Shown here: piece by piece, positions 14,283 through 22,007 of the stretch
Position numbering within the stretch: position 1 is the first letter of the stretch
Layout of the letters: each line of letters starts with the position of its first letter
The notes under the pieces: generated by a model
Seen by the model: only the letters and a program-made list of their open reading frames with translations
Told to the model about the DNA's origin: nothing
Databases searched by the model: none
Program-made: the position numbers and the translations under genes
From: Actinomycetota bacterium
GTDB taxonomy: Bacteria > Actinomycetota > Acidimicrobiia > Acidimicrobiales > Poriferisodaliceae
Reading direction: 5' to 3'
Assembly: GCA_002731665.1 (NCBI GenBank)
Contig: PCCJ01000005.1
Span: forward strand, 1 to 23,137
Length of the DNA stretch: 23,137 bases

Positions 14283-15119
14283 GTGACCTTTAAATTGGCG
14301 AATGTAAATGATAGGGCGAGCTTAGTTGTCGAGGATCTCGTTTTTGACTTAGAAAGAGCCTCAAACGGGACCTTTTCAAGCGATGTGATGGGTGCTATTG
14401 CCCGACATCAGGAGTTGCATACTATTGCTAAAAACCTCTTCATCGATTCAGCCGATTGGGCATTGGCTGAAGTTAAGTTAGGAGCCCCTGTTCCACACCC
14501 TCGGAATTCTTTCGGAGTTGGCCTTAATTATCGAGACCATGCGGCAGAGTCGTCTATGGAACTACCGCCGGTTCCAGTCGTGTTTTCAAAATACCCATCG
14601 TGCATTAACGGACCATTCAACGCAATAGACCTTCGGACTGATACTGCCGACTACGAAGCCGAGTTGGTGGTAGTAATCGGTTCGACCACCAGAGATGTCA
14701 GCCCGAGTCGAGCATGGGAACACGTGGCCGGTATTACCTGTGGTCAAGACATTTCGGACCGTGGGTTACAAATGGCTGCGAAACCGCCGCATTTTGGCCT
14801 TGGTAAATCGCGTGACAGCTACGGTCCGACGGGACCGCTGTTAGTATCTACCGACGTCGTAGCTAATCCCAATGACCTAAAGATTACGTGTTCAATAAAC
14901 GGTGAGGTAAGACAAGCTGACCGAACAAGCAACATGGTGTTTGATGTCCCGTATTTAATCAGCTACCTCTCAAACGTTTTGACGCTTGAAGCCGGCGACA
15001 TAATATTTACTGGCACGCCTGCGGGCGTCGGTGCAGCTAACGGCCGCTTTCTGAAACCGGGTGATGAAGTAGTGACCGAGATTGAGGGCATTGGCTTGAT
15101 GAGAAATAATTGCATTTAG
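14283..15119 (+). CDS. Fumarylacetoacetate hydrolase (FAH) family protein
   Basis: A 278-residue FAH-superfamily enzyme, a group of metal-dependent hydrolases, decarboxylases and isomerases acting on beta-dicarbonyl or 2-oxo acids. The hallmarks are in order: GVGLNYRDHAAE (78-89), the metal-binding YEAELVVVIG (E125, E127), GQDISDRGLQ (D156), GLGKSRDSYGPTGP (K176) and IFTGTPAGVG near 245-254. Metal ligands E125, E127 and D156 are intact. The start is a GTG with AGGGGA just upstream. It is 80 nt before an MFS transporter gene on the same strand, suggesting uptake plus cleavage or conversion of an organic acid. Substrate not identifiable; 2-hydroxyhepta-2,4-diene-dioate isomerase or acylpyruvase activity are typical options. 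Confidence 0.9.
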   Translation: MTFKLANVNDRASLVVEDLVFDLERASNGTFSSDVMGAIARHQELHTIAKNLFIDSADWALAEVKLGAPVPHPRNSFGVGLNYRDHAAESSMELPPVPVVFSKYPSCINGPFNAIDLRTDTADYEAELVVVIGSTTRDVSPSRAWEHVAGITCGQDISDRGLQMAAKPPHFGLGKSRDSYGPTGPLLVSTDVVANPNDLKITCSINGEVRQADRTSNMVFDVPYLISYLSNVLTLEAGDIIFTGTPAGVGAANGRFLKPGDEVVTEIEGIGLMRNNCI

Positions 15120-15199
15120 GGCCTTTGTGTACGTGCTTTACGGTGATTTCCAATACTTAGGTACTGGACTCGTGAGTTCGAAGAAGTGGTTGGTTAGCC

Positions 15200-16435
15200 G
15201 TGTCGAAAAATAGTAATAATGTGAGCGTTGTCTCAGTTGTGCTTGTAGCTGGTTGCATCGTCACCGGGATCTCATTGGGCGTTCGCGCCACCATGGGAGT
15301 CTATCTTGATCCGATCACAAGTGATCTCGGAGTCGGCTCAGGGTCATTTGGGCTTGCGATAGCTATTCAGAATATTGTGTGGGGCTTCGGTCAGCCAATC
15401 GCTGGTGGACTAGCGGACCGTTTCGGAACTGCGAGGGTCCTGGTCGCAGGTGCCATTTTGTATGCCTTCGGGTTGCTAGTAGCTAAGGAGGCGGAATCAG
15501 TCGCTGCTTTGAATCTTGGTTTAGGACTTCTAATGGGACTAGGGCTGGCAGGTTTAAGCTTTAGCGTCATACTTGCGGCTATCGGACGCAGTGTCTCGGA
15601 CAACAAGCGTGCCCTTGCAATGGCAACCGTTACGGCCTGTGGATCTCTTGGGCAATTTGTGATGGTCCCTCTGAGCCAGCTATTAATCGATAGCATTGGA
15701 TGGAGGCAGAGCCTCGTTACCGGAATCGTCCTTGTGTGCGTTGCAGGCGTTACTGCCAGGCCATTACGAAGTTCAGGATCGGCAATCGACAATGATGATA
15801 ATGAGCCCTTTACAATTGTTTTAAAAAATGCTTTCGGCCACAGGAGTTACCTGTTGCTACTTGCAGGATTCTTCGTGTGCGGCTTTCACGTGACGTTTAT
15901 TGGCGTTCACTTGCCAAAATATCTCGAAGACGTTGGTCAAACTACCCAGATTGCGGCGCTTGCATTAGCAACAATTGGGCTTTTTAACATAGGCGGTACT
16001 ATTGCTATTGGAGCGCTAAGTGGCACTTACGGGAACACAGGACTCCTTAGTACTTTGTACCTTGTTCGAGGCATAATTTTTGGACTTATAGCCATTTTGC
16101 CTATGAGCCCAGTTCTCGCACTTGCTTCGGCCGCAGTAATAGGGATCGTTTGGTTGTCTACGGTTCCCTTAACGTCGGCGATAGTTCTCAAACAGTTTGG
16201 CCCAACTAATGCAGGAACGCTTTTTGGCTTTGTGTTTTTGTCTCATCAACTAGGTGCATTCATTGGGACGTATGGCGCTGGACTTGTGAGGGATGCTGCC
16301 GGCTCGTATCAACTATTTTGGTGGGTTTCGTCCGCCCTAGGATTTGGCGCAGCATTAATTCATCTATACATAGACGAATCACCGTTTCAGAAAGTTGGGG
16401 ATAGTGGAGAGACCGCTGATGCGGCTCCTAGCTGA
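15200..16435 (+). CDS. MFS transporter (monocarboxylate/oxalate-formate antiporter-like)
   Basis: A 411-residue major facilitator superfamily permease with about twelve hydrophobic segments. The motif-A loop between helices 2 and 3 is GGLADRFGTARVL at about 74-86. A hydrophilic stretch around residues 190-205 (DNDDNEP) separates the two six-helix halves. The end is short and acidic. The early GVRATMGVYLDPI segment resembles the monocarboxylate/OFA-type MFS group, so an organic acid substrate is plausible. The start is GTG with only a weak GAAG-type ribosome site. It follows the FAH-family gene by 80 nt on the same strand. No substrate-specific motif was recognised. Confidence 0.9.
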   Translation: MSKNSNNVSVVSVVLVAGCIVTGISLGVRATMGVYLDPITSDLGVGSGSFGLAIAIQNIVWGFGQPIAGGLADRFGTARVLVAGAILYAFGLLVAKEAESVAALNLGLGLLMGLGLAGLSFSVILAAIGRSVSDNKRALAMATVTACGSLGQFVMVPLSQLLIDSIGWRQSLVTGIVLVCVAGVTARPLRSSGSAIDNDDNEPFTIVLKNAFGHRSYLLLLAGFFVCGFHVTFIGVHLPKYLEDVGQTTQIAALALATIGLFNIGGTIAIGALSGTYGNTGLLSTLYLVRGIIFGLIAILPMSPVLALASAAVIGIVWLSTVPLTSAIVLKQFGPTNAGTLFGFVFLSHQLGAFIGTYGAGLVRDAAGSYQLFWWVSSALGFGAALIHLYIDESPFQKVGDSGETADAAPS

Positions 16436-16571
16436 ATGGTCTCAAATGCTAATCGTCTAGGATAAAAGGGCGCTACTTTACTAACTTTTATAGAGCAGTA
16501 GGAGGCAGCCGAGGGTCTTTAATTAAGAGGTATGCAGCCCAATCAGAAACAGATTTCAGATGTAGACCTGT
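16436..16571. other. Convergent intergenic region, no clear terminator
   Basis: 136 nt between the stops of the convergent MFS transporter and CoA-transferase genes. No GC-rich hairpin followed by a T run was found on either strand; only an AT-rich TTAATTAA palindrome stands out. Rho-dependent termination or unrecognised structure is possible. Confidence 0.5.
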
Positions 16572-17762
16572 TCACCACGCTCCTCGCTCACGCAAGCCCT
16601 CGAGCTCTTCCCAGCCGAAACCTGCCTCTACAAGCACGATTTCTGTGTCTTGACCAAGCTCTGAAACCTGGGTTCCGTAACGAGTAGGCGTATCGGACAA
16701 CTGTATAGGACAGCCCACAACGTTCACATTGCCCCAGTCAGGGTGATCTATTTCTGCTATGTACCCATTTGAGTAAGACTGCGGATCTGCGGTCACCTGA
16801 TCATGTGACCGCACCGGAGCAAACCGCTGACCTTCGTTTCCTAATCGTTCTGACCACTCATCTGTAGTCCGTTGGGCAAAGATTGTAGTGAAGTCAGCGC
16901 GCATTAGTGCAGAGATTTCTTTTGTCACCCAATAAGTGGCATACGTAGGATGGTCAACCCAGTCGGGACGTTCAATAGCTCTACACATGCCTTCCCAGAG
17001 GTGTTCAGGGCAGCCCGCAATGGCAAGTGCCCCGTCGCTAGTAGGCCAGACGCCATACAACGCATGTACCAAAGGGTGCCCACCATTGGATCGTCCAGCT
17101 AGCTCGCCTGTCAGAAAATAATGCGTGTATTCAGGTGCTTGCATCCAAATTTGTCCACCCAAAAGACTCACGTCCACGCGTTGCCCTCTGCCGGTTCGCT
17201 CTCGAGCGAACAATGCGGCGAGAATCCCAGTTTGTAAATTTTGTGAGCCGCAGTGATCTGCTAATAGCGACGCAACGGTGTTAACAGGTTCTCCGTCATT
17301 TCCAATACCCGAAATAACTCCGCCATAAGCTTCACCGGCAATATCAGCACCTTCGCGTAAAGCATCTGGCCCAGTTGGCCCCAAGAAACTTCCAGCAGCC
17401 CAGATTATTCGCGGATTTACCTTCGCTAAGTCATCGTAACCCAAGCCCCAACCTTCGAGAGTTCCAGGTTGAAAGTTGGAGACCACTACGTCCGAGGTTT
17501 CAACGAGCCTCAGAAAAGCTTCCTTACCTCCATCGGTCCGCAGGTCTAGAGCGACGGATCGTTTACCTCGGTTGCAGGCCACAAAGAATACGGAAACGCC
17601 GAGTTCATCGATAACACCAACGTGTCTACCCATGTCACCGACTTCTGGTAATTCAATCTTCAATACTTCCGCTCCAAGGTCATGCAGCATCGCCGCAGCC
17701 TGTGGTCCTTGTACCAATGTCGAAAGGTCAAGGACACGTATACCATCAAGTGCACCAGACAT
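16572..17762 (-). CDS. Family III CoA-transferase (CaiB/BaiF)
   Basis: A 396-residue class III CoA-transferase that moves CoA between acyl-CoA and a free acid through an aspartyl-CoA mixed anhydride. Visible hallmarks are GIRVLDLSTLVQGP (7-20), GAEVLKIELPEVGDMGR (30-46), NRGKRSVALDLRT (64-76), VVSNFQPGTLEGWGLGYDDL (93-112) and GADIAGEAYGG (138-148), whose D140 aligns with the catalytic Asp of formyl-CoA transferase. Length is typical. The ATG at 17762 has a modest GGGAG upstream. It faces the MFS transporter tail to tail and diverges from the lipid kinase over 90 nt. Together with the FAH-family enzyme and the transporter it may activate an imported organic acid; substrate unknown. Confidence 0.93.
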   Translation of the reverse strand: MSGALDGIRVLDLSTLVQGPQAAAMLHDLGAEVLKIELPEVGDMGRHVGVIDELGVSVFFVACNRGKRSVALDLRTDGGKEAFLRLVETSDVVVSNFQPGTLEGWGLGYDDLAKVNPRIIWAAGSFLGPTGPDALREGADIAGEAYGGVISGIGNDGEPVNTVASLLADHCGSQNLQTGILAALFARERTGRGQRVDVSLLGGQIWMQAPEYTHYFLTGELAGRSNGGHPLVHALYGVWPTSDGALAIAGCPEHLWEGMCRAIERPDWVDHPTYATYWVTKEISALMRADFTTIFAQRTTDEWSERLGNEGQRFAPVRSHDQVTADPQSYSNGYIAEIDHPDWGNVNVVGCPIQLSDTPTRYGTQVSELGQDTEIVLVEAGFGWEELEGLRERGAW

Positions 17763-17852
17763 TAAACACTCCCAATCACGTTGAATTGATGAAACATCAC
17801 AACTAACTCTTCCGGTACTGTACCTAACGATTAAACCTTTATTAAGGGATCA

Positions 17853-18758
17853 ATGGAAATACCAAAACCGCTAGCAGCAATTATCGTGAATCCGGCCTCG
17901 GGGCGAGGTCAGAGTGAAGCAGTGGGCGTTGCGATTGACGAGTATGCCTCATCGCTCGGCTATACCACTGCCGTACGCGTGCCGAACTCTAAGGAGGAGG
18001 CGCTTTTGGCAACAACACGATTGGCAAAGGAAAGCGACCGAGTCGTGGTTGTTGGGGGCGATGGGATGGCACATCTCGGCTTCAACGCGTGCGCACAACA
18101 AGAAGCAGTGCTAGGTATCGTGCCAACAGGAACTGGCAACGACTTCGCTAGAGCACTAGGAATTCCAGCTGACCCTAGGGCAGCTATCAAGGTGGCTTTT
18201 GGTCCAGTGCGAAGCATTGGTGGTGTTAAAGCTAGCGACGCGTTCGGCAATTCAGTGTGGGTCGCTACGGTCGCAACAGCCGGGTTCTCAGTCGCAGTGA
18301 ACAACAGAGCATCAAAGATGATTCGTCCCAAAGGCTCCAGTAAGTACACCTTGGCATCACTTCAAGAAAGCGTGAAGCTTGGGACTTGGAAGGCCGATTA
18401 CACAGTTGATGGTAAGCGACAGAGAAAAGACGTCCTTATGATCGCTGTGGCGAACACATCGACTTTTGGTGGCGGAATGAAAATTGCACCTGACGCCGAC
18501 CCTTTCAGCGACAAATTATCACTGGTAGTTATTGAAAAAACTAACCGACGTACATTTTTAAGGCTATTGCCAAGGGTCTTTTCCGGTGCTCACATCCATC
18601 ATCCGGCTGTGACTACCGTGCACGCCACATCGTTAGAACTTAAACTCTATAGATCAGAAGTCTTGCAAGAAGTTCAAGCTGATGGCGAAAAACTCGAAAC
18701 TATTATGACGAAGTTTGAGCTAGTTCCTAATGTTGTAAAATTAGCTTGTAATAATTAA
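17853..18758 (+). CDS. Diacylglycerol kinase family lipid kinase
   Basis: A 301-residue soluble lipid kinase of the DAGK catalytic (DgkB/YegS) fold. Residues NPASGRG (13-19), the nucleotide-binding VVGGDGMAHLGFNA (66-79, GGDG at 68-71) and IVPTGTGNDFARALGIP (89-105, GTGND at 93-97) are all present. The C-terminal beta-sandwich contains the GGGMKIAPDADPFS segment and QADGEKLE, typical of the family. It phosphorylates diacylglycerol, or a related lipid or sphingoid base, at the membrane using ATP. AAGGGA lies 3 nt before the ATG. A small membrane-protein gene follows after about 35 nt on the same strand, so the two may be cotranscribed. Confidence 0.93.
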   Translation: MEIPKPLAAIIVNPASGRGQSEAVGVAIDEYASSLGYTTAVRVPNSKEEALLATTRLAKESDRVVVVGGDGMAHLGFNACAQQEAVLGIVPTGTGNDFARALGIPADPRAAIKVAFGPVRSIGGVKASDAFGNSVWVATVATAGFSVAVNNRASKMIRPKGSSKYTLASLQESVKLGTWKADYTVDGKRQRKDVLMIAVANTSTFGGGMKIAPDADPFSDKLSLVVIEKTNRRTFLRLLPRVFSGAHIHHPAVTTVHATSLELKLYRSEVLQEVQADGEKLETIMTKFELVPNVVKLACNN

Positions 18759-18793
18759 CTCATTTAGCTTTGCGCATGAAAGAATAGTTGTTG

Positions 18794-19114
18794 ATGGAAT
18801 CGATCAGTGAGTTAAATTCTGCAGAAGTCACCGATTCTGATGATGTGCGTACATTTAGTTTTTCGATGATCATCTCAGCAGTACGGTGTTCCTTAACATA
18901 CGTTATTTTTCCTTTCGTAGCTCCAACCCTCGGATTTAGCAGCGGTGTTGGTCCATGGATCGGGGTGCCTTTGTCAGTTATCGGAATCGCTGCGAATGGC
19001 CTTAGCATTTCTAGGTTTTGGAAAAATAATCATCGATGGAAATGGCAAATATCAACGTTGAACGTTGGAGTAATAATCCTGTTAAGCGTTCTATTGGTTA
19101 ATGACATAACTTAA
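18794..19114 (+). CDS. Small membrane protein (actinobacterial type, unknown function)
   Basis: A 106-residue protein with a polar N-terminus (about 1-22) and three hydrophobic segments: near 23-47 (including RCSLTYVIFPFVAPTLGF), 53-72 (GPWIGVPLSVIGIAANGL) and 88-103 (NVGVIILLSVLLVND). A basic SRFWKNNHRWKW loop lies between the last two. This pattern, with the FVAP, GPWIG and ISRFW...HRW motifs, is one I recognise from conserved hypothetical actinobacterial membrane proteins. I start at the ATG 18794; two TTG codons just upstream (18788, 18791) are alternatives. It follows the lipid kinase closely. An 82-residue frame on the opposite strand covers much of it and is rejected as a shadow. Confidence 0.8.
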   Translation: MESISELNSAEVTDSDDVRTFSFSMIISAVRCSLTYVIFPFVAPTLGFSSGVGPWIGVPLSVIGIAANGLSISRFWKNNHRWKWQISTLNVGVIILLSVLLVNDIT

Positions 19115-19144
19115 ATCAATTACAGGACATTTGAATTAGATTAT

Positions 19145-20050
19145 TTAGTTTCTGATGTCTTCGATTTCTATCTTGGCTATTGAGGCATGCAACCAGGAGC
19201 ACGTCGCTTCGATTTGGTTAAAAGTGAATATGTGCAAGCCCGCAATGTTTAGGGTCTGGAGCTCTGATGCTAGAGGGTCCAAAAGTTCGCTTGGGTCGTA
19301 TCCACCGGGAGCGATCATCCGACGTAAGGATGCCTTGTTTTTTTTGAGGAACCTGACAGAATTTCCGATTCCAAGTCTCGTACCCATAGCAAATAGTTTA
19401 CTTCGGTCTACCGGACCCGGAATGCCGAGATGAACTGGTAACTGAAACCCGTAAGACCGTTCAGTTCTCAACCATGACTTAACTTTTTTAGGGTTAAAGC
19501 ACATTTGTGTGGATGCATGACCGGCAATCGAAAAGCATCGTAAAAGATCCTCTTTCTGTTTTAAAGCAAGGGTCAATGCCGCATCGTCTATCTCACTGTG
19601 CCCGTCTGGATAACAGCCAAACCCGATACGAGAAATCTGGTGTCGATTGTTTAGCAAGCAGCTAAGCAATTGAATACTGTCGGTAAAATCTCCAGATGAA
19701 TCGGGGGAGTCACCACCGATAAGAAATATCTCACGTCGCTTTAACCCGTCGAGACGTGAAATTATCTCCTCAAAGTGAGCTTCAGATTTCACCAGGCGCG
19801 CAGCGATATGCGGAACCGGGTCATGCCCCTCGTCTAACAACAATTCAGTTAGATCAAGCGTTGCATCTATGCCCTTTGCCGGAGACGCTGTGACTGAGAT
19901 GGCTGAGCCTGCCGGCAAAAACTTAACTTGTGGGTAAAGATTATTGAGTGGGATGACTTCTAGGCGTGCATTATTGAGCACAGATAGCAACAAGGCTTTC
20001 TCTGTGGCACTTTTCGCTCGCTGTGGTTTCTTTTTTACGATCCTCATCAA
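19145..20050 (-). CDS. Non-canonical methylenetetrahydrofolate reductase-like protein
   Basis: A 301-residue TIM-barrel protein of the MetF superfamily, presumed to bind folate one-carbon units. The barrel motifs are visible: ISVTASPAKGID (51-62), DPVPHIAARLV (77-87), IFLIGGDSPDSSG (108-120), GCYPDGHSEID (145-155), STQMCFNP (180-187), LPVHLGIPGP (204-213) and a late GIGNSVRFLKK. In E. coli MetF the first strand ends FEFFPP with catalytic Glu28; here the aligned position is T54, so the usual acid is missing. Related FAD-independent, NADH-oxidising MTHFRs are described from mycobacteria and may be the closest match. Its ATG overlaps the fhs stop by 4 nt, making a coupled pair. Either methylene-THF reduction or a different folate step is possible. 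Confidence 0.8.
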   Translation of the reverse strand: MMRIVKKKPQRAKSATEKALLLSVLNNARLEVIPLNNLYPQVKFLPAGSAISVTASPAKGIDATLDLTELLLDEGHDPVPHIAARLVKSEAHFEEIISRLDGLKRREIFLIGGDSPDSSGDFTDSIQLLSCLLNNRHQISRIGFGCYPDGHSEIDDAALTLALKQKEDLLRCFSIAGHASTQMCFNPKKVKSWLRTERSYGFQLPVHLGIPGPVDRSKLFAMGTRLGIGNSVRFLKKNKASLRRMIAPGGYDPSELLDPLASELQTLNIAGLHIFTFNQIEATCSWLHASIAKIEIEDIRN

Positions 20051-21744
20051 CTCAACCCAATTGTATTCCCATCAGAGTCAATATCTATGTGTTTGGCAGC
20101 CGGGTCCCTTCCTAAACCGGGCATCGTTCGTACATCACCGCAGATTGGATAAATGAAACCAGCACCTGCAGCAGCACGAACTTCACGAACAGGAAGCACC
20201 CAATCAGAAGGCGCACCCTTCAACAGGGGATTTGAAGATATCGACAAGTGCGTCTTAGCAATGCAAACTGGCAACGTACCTAAACCGATACTTTCGTAAC
20301 GCTCGATTTCTTTGGTGGCGCGCGATGAAATCTCTATGGAAGAGGCCCCATAGATTTCTGTAGCCACAGTCCGTATTTTCTCAGTGATTGACAATGTTTC
20401 GGGGTACAGCAATCTAAATGTGCTCGCTTCATTTGCTGCATCAGATAGGGCTTCAGCTAACTCAATTGCGCCTGTTCCTCCATTCGCGAAATGTGTGCAC
20501 TGAGACGAACGAACACCGTAGTCATTGGCGATTTCAGCAATCGCTTCGAGATCTGGCTTATGATCCTCAGGGAACGCATTAATCGCTACAACAGGTGTCA
20601 CGCCATGGCTAAGTATATTTTCTATTTGCTTTCTGAGGTTTGAGCCACCTTCGAATACTTCCCTAGGGTTTTCTTCGAGGAGCAATGAAGGTAACGGCCG
20701 GCCCGCGACCACCCGATGTTTCCCGGAGTGGACTTTAAGTCCTCGCACTGTTGCAACCAGCACAGCCGCGTCAGGTTTCAAACCAGAGTAACGACATTTA
20801 ATATTGAAGAACCTCTCAGCCCCCATGTCCGCACCAAAACCAGCCTCGGTGAGTAAGTAATCACCACTGTGTATGCCAATCTGGTCGGCTACGATAGAAG
20901 AGTTGCCTGTTGCTATATTGCCGAATGGGCCAGTATGCACAAGCGCAGGCGTACCTTCGAGGGTCTGCATCAAATTTGGCTTCAGAGCCTCCCTCAATAA
21001 AACTGTCATAGAGCCTGCCGCTCCTAAATCGTCAGCCGTTACTGGGTCACCTGATTTCGTGTAACCCACAATGATACGACCCAGTCGAATCCGAAGATCT
21101 TGTAAGCCCGTGGTCAATGCTAAGGCAGCCATAACCTCGGACGCTGCAGTTATATCAAATCCAGTTTCACGGGGCACTCCGTCGAGCCTTCCCCCTAACC
21201 CAACAGTAATGTTGCGTAATGCTCGTTCATTAACGTCGATAACACGACGCCATGTAATATTATGAATGTCAAGATTGAGTTGATTGCCGTGAAACATGTG
21301 AGCATCGATCAGAGCTGCGCACATATTGTGGGCAGCCGTTACCGCGTGCATATCGCCCGTCAGATGTAAATTGAATAGTTCCATCGGTACGACTTGACTG
21401 TAGCCACCCCCAGCAGCGCCACCCTTAATCCCAAAAGTAGGGCCCATAGAAGGTTGCCGGATAGAAATTGTTGCGCGTTTCCCAAGGTGGGAAAAAGCTT
21501 GGCCCAAACCTACGGTTGTCGTAGTTTTGCCTTCACCTAATGGAGTTGGCGTGATTGCTGAAACAACGATGTACTTGCTGAGTGGCAAGTCGTCCATCAG
21601 ATCACGTGCGCTCAAGTCAATTTTTGCTGCGCCACGACCGTACATTTCGATGCACTCGCTGGGGATACCTGCATCATCAGCTACAGAAAGTAATGGCCTT
21701 AGCTTAGCTCCGTTAGCTATCTCGAGATCGCTGGGAATACTCAC
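20047..21744 (-). CDS. fhs: Formate-tetrahydrofolate ligase
   Basis: A 565-residue ATP-dependent enzyme making 10-formyl-THF from formate and THF in the cytoplasm. The expected start PSDLEIANGAKLRPL is at residues 4-18 and the P-loop-like TPTPLGEGKTTTTVGLGQA near 65-83; further FTHFS signatures include SIRQPSMGPTFGIKGGAAGGGYSQV and the AALALTTGL and GHPGIQ-like terminal region. Length matches the usual 555-570. I choose a GTG at 21744 because AAGGTGG lies 8 nt upstream and homologues begin here; the open frame to 21969 adds 75 residues with no family resemblance that run through the divergent regulatory region. It is coupled to the MTHFR-like gene downstream and diverges from a dimethylglycine-dehydrogenase-like gene. 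Confidence 0.95.
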   Translation of the reverse strand: MSIPSDLEIANGAKLRPLLSVADDAGIPSECIEMYGRGAAKIDLSARDLMDDLPLSKYIVVSAITPTPLGEGKTTTTVGLGQAFSHLGKRATISIRQPSMGPTFGIKGGAAGGGYSQVVPMELFNLHLTGDMHAVTAAHNMCAALIDAHMFHGNQLNLDIHNITWRRVIDVNERALRNITVGLGGRLDGVPRETGFDITAASEVMAALALTTGLQDLRIRLGRIIVGYTKSGDPVTADDLGAAGSMTVLLREALKPNLMQTLEGTPALVHTGPFGNIATGNSSIVADQIGIHSGDYLLTEAGFGADMGAERFFNIKCRYSGLKPDAAVLVATVRGLKVHSGKHRVVAGRPLPSLLLEENPREVFEGGSNLRKQIENILSHGVTPVVAINAFPEDHKPDLEAIAEIANDYGVRSSQCTHFANGGTGAIELAEALSDAANEASTFRLLYPETLSITEKIRTVATEIYGASSIEISSRATKEIERYESIGLGTLPVCIAKTHLSISSNPLLKGAPSDWVLPVREVRAAAGAGFIYPICGDVRTMPGLGRDPAAKHIDIDSDGNTIGLS

Positions 21745-21752
21745 AACTAACA

Positions 21753-21759
21753 CCACCTT
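21753..21759 (-). promoter_or_regulatory. Ribosome binding site deciding the fhs GTG start
   Basis: AAGGTGG on the minus strand, 8 nt before GTG at 21744. It supports the short fhs start over the upstream ATG at 21969. Confidence 0.75.
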
Positions 21760-21782
21760 AATTTGATCAAAGAGTACTTGAG

Positions 21783-21819
21783 AACTCCTATGGTTGCAGA
21801 CCACTGGTTTACAGGAGTT
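21783..21819. repeat. Inverted repeat in the fhs leader (7-bp arms)
   Basis: AACTCCT (21783-21789) and AGGAGTT (21813-21819) are perfect arms around 23 bases that contain a smaller TGGT/ACCA pair. It lies 38-75 nt before the fhs start. On the fhs message the second arm is AGGAGTT, which looks like a ribosome site but is too far from the start. It may be an RNA hairpin or an operator; no known riboswitch class was recognised. Confidence 0.5.
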
Positions 21820-21847
21820 TTCTGTTAGTAGCGCCGTCAATAAAATA

Positions 21848-21876
21848 GCCTGCAAGTTGTGTTTTGCCTGCAAAAC
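21848..21876. promoter_or_regulatory. Candidate operator: palindrome plus extra half-site
   Basis: GTTTTGCCTGCAAAAC (21861-21876) is a palindrome with perfect 7-bp arms around a CT centre. A second copy of its core, GCCTGCAA, lies at 21848-21855, starting 18 bp before the first copy at 21866. The position, midway between the divergent fhs and dehydrogenase genes, is typical of a helix-turn-helix regulator site that controls both sides. No clear sigma-70 promoter could be placed around it. Confidence 0.5.
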
Positions 21877-21926
21877 GTTAGGAGCAAATAAATAACCCCT
21901 GCTAACGTAAAGCTCACTAAATCTAA

Positions 21927-21970
21927 CGAGGGCATGTTGCCCTCGCTGATGGGCTACACGATAGCTCATC
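21927..21970 (+). repeat. Two tandem hairpins in the dehydrogenase leader
   Basis: Hairpin 1 has perfect 8-bp arms CGAGGGCA and TGCCCTCG (21927-21934, 21938-21945) around TGT. Hairpin 2 begins 2 nt later with 9-bp arms GATGGGCTA and TAGCTCATC (21948-21956, 21962-21970), with one G-U pair on the plus strand, around CACGA. They end 37 nt before the GTG of the downstream gene. No T run follows, so neither is a textbook terminator. They may act in the message leader (regulatory RNA) or as DNA operators. Confidence 0.6.
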
Positions 21971-22007
21971 GAGATTTGTATGTAGGCACTGACCCTGAGG
22001 AGAAGAC

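Noticed and set aside
18760..19008. 82-residue minus-strand frame opposite the small membrane protein
   Set aside because: It has no recognisable motif, and the opposite-strand frame has three hydrophobic segments and motifs of a known actinobacterial membrane protein.
21927..21945. Rho-independent terminator
   Set aside because: The stem is strong but no T run follows on either strand, and it lies between two divergent genes where a terminator is not expected.
21745..21969. N-terminal extension of formate-THF ligase by 75 residues
   Set aside because: Homologues begin near PSDLEIA, a good ribosome site precedes GTG 21744, and the extension runs through the inverted repeats of the divergent regulatory region.
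21948..21970. Guanidine-II (mini-ykkC) riboswitch
   Set aside because: Only the second hairpin has an ACGA-like loop, as a five-base CACGA; the first has a TGT loop. The class needs two ACGR loops.
21745..22007. Glycine or tetrahydrofolate riboswitch
   Set aside because: Pathway context made these attractive, but I could not find the conserved core of either class on the relevant strand.
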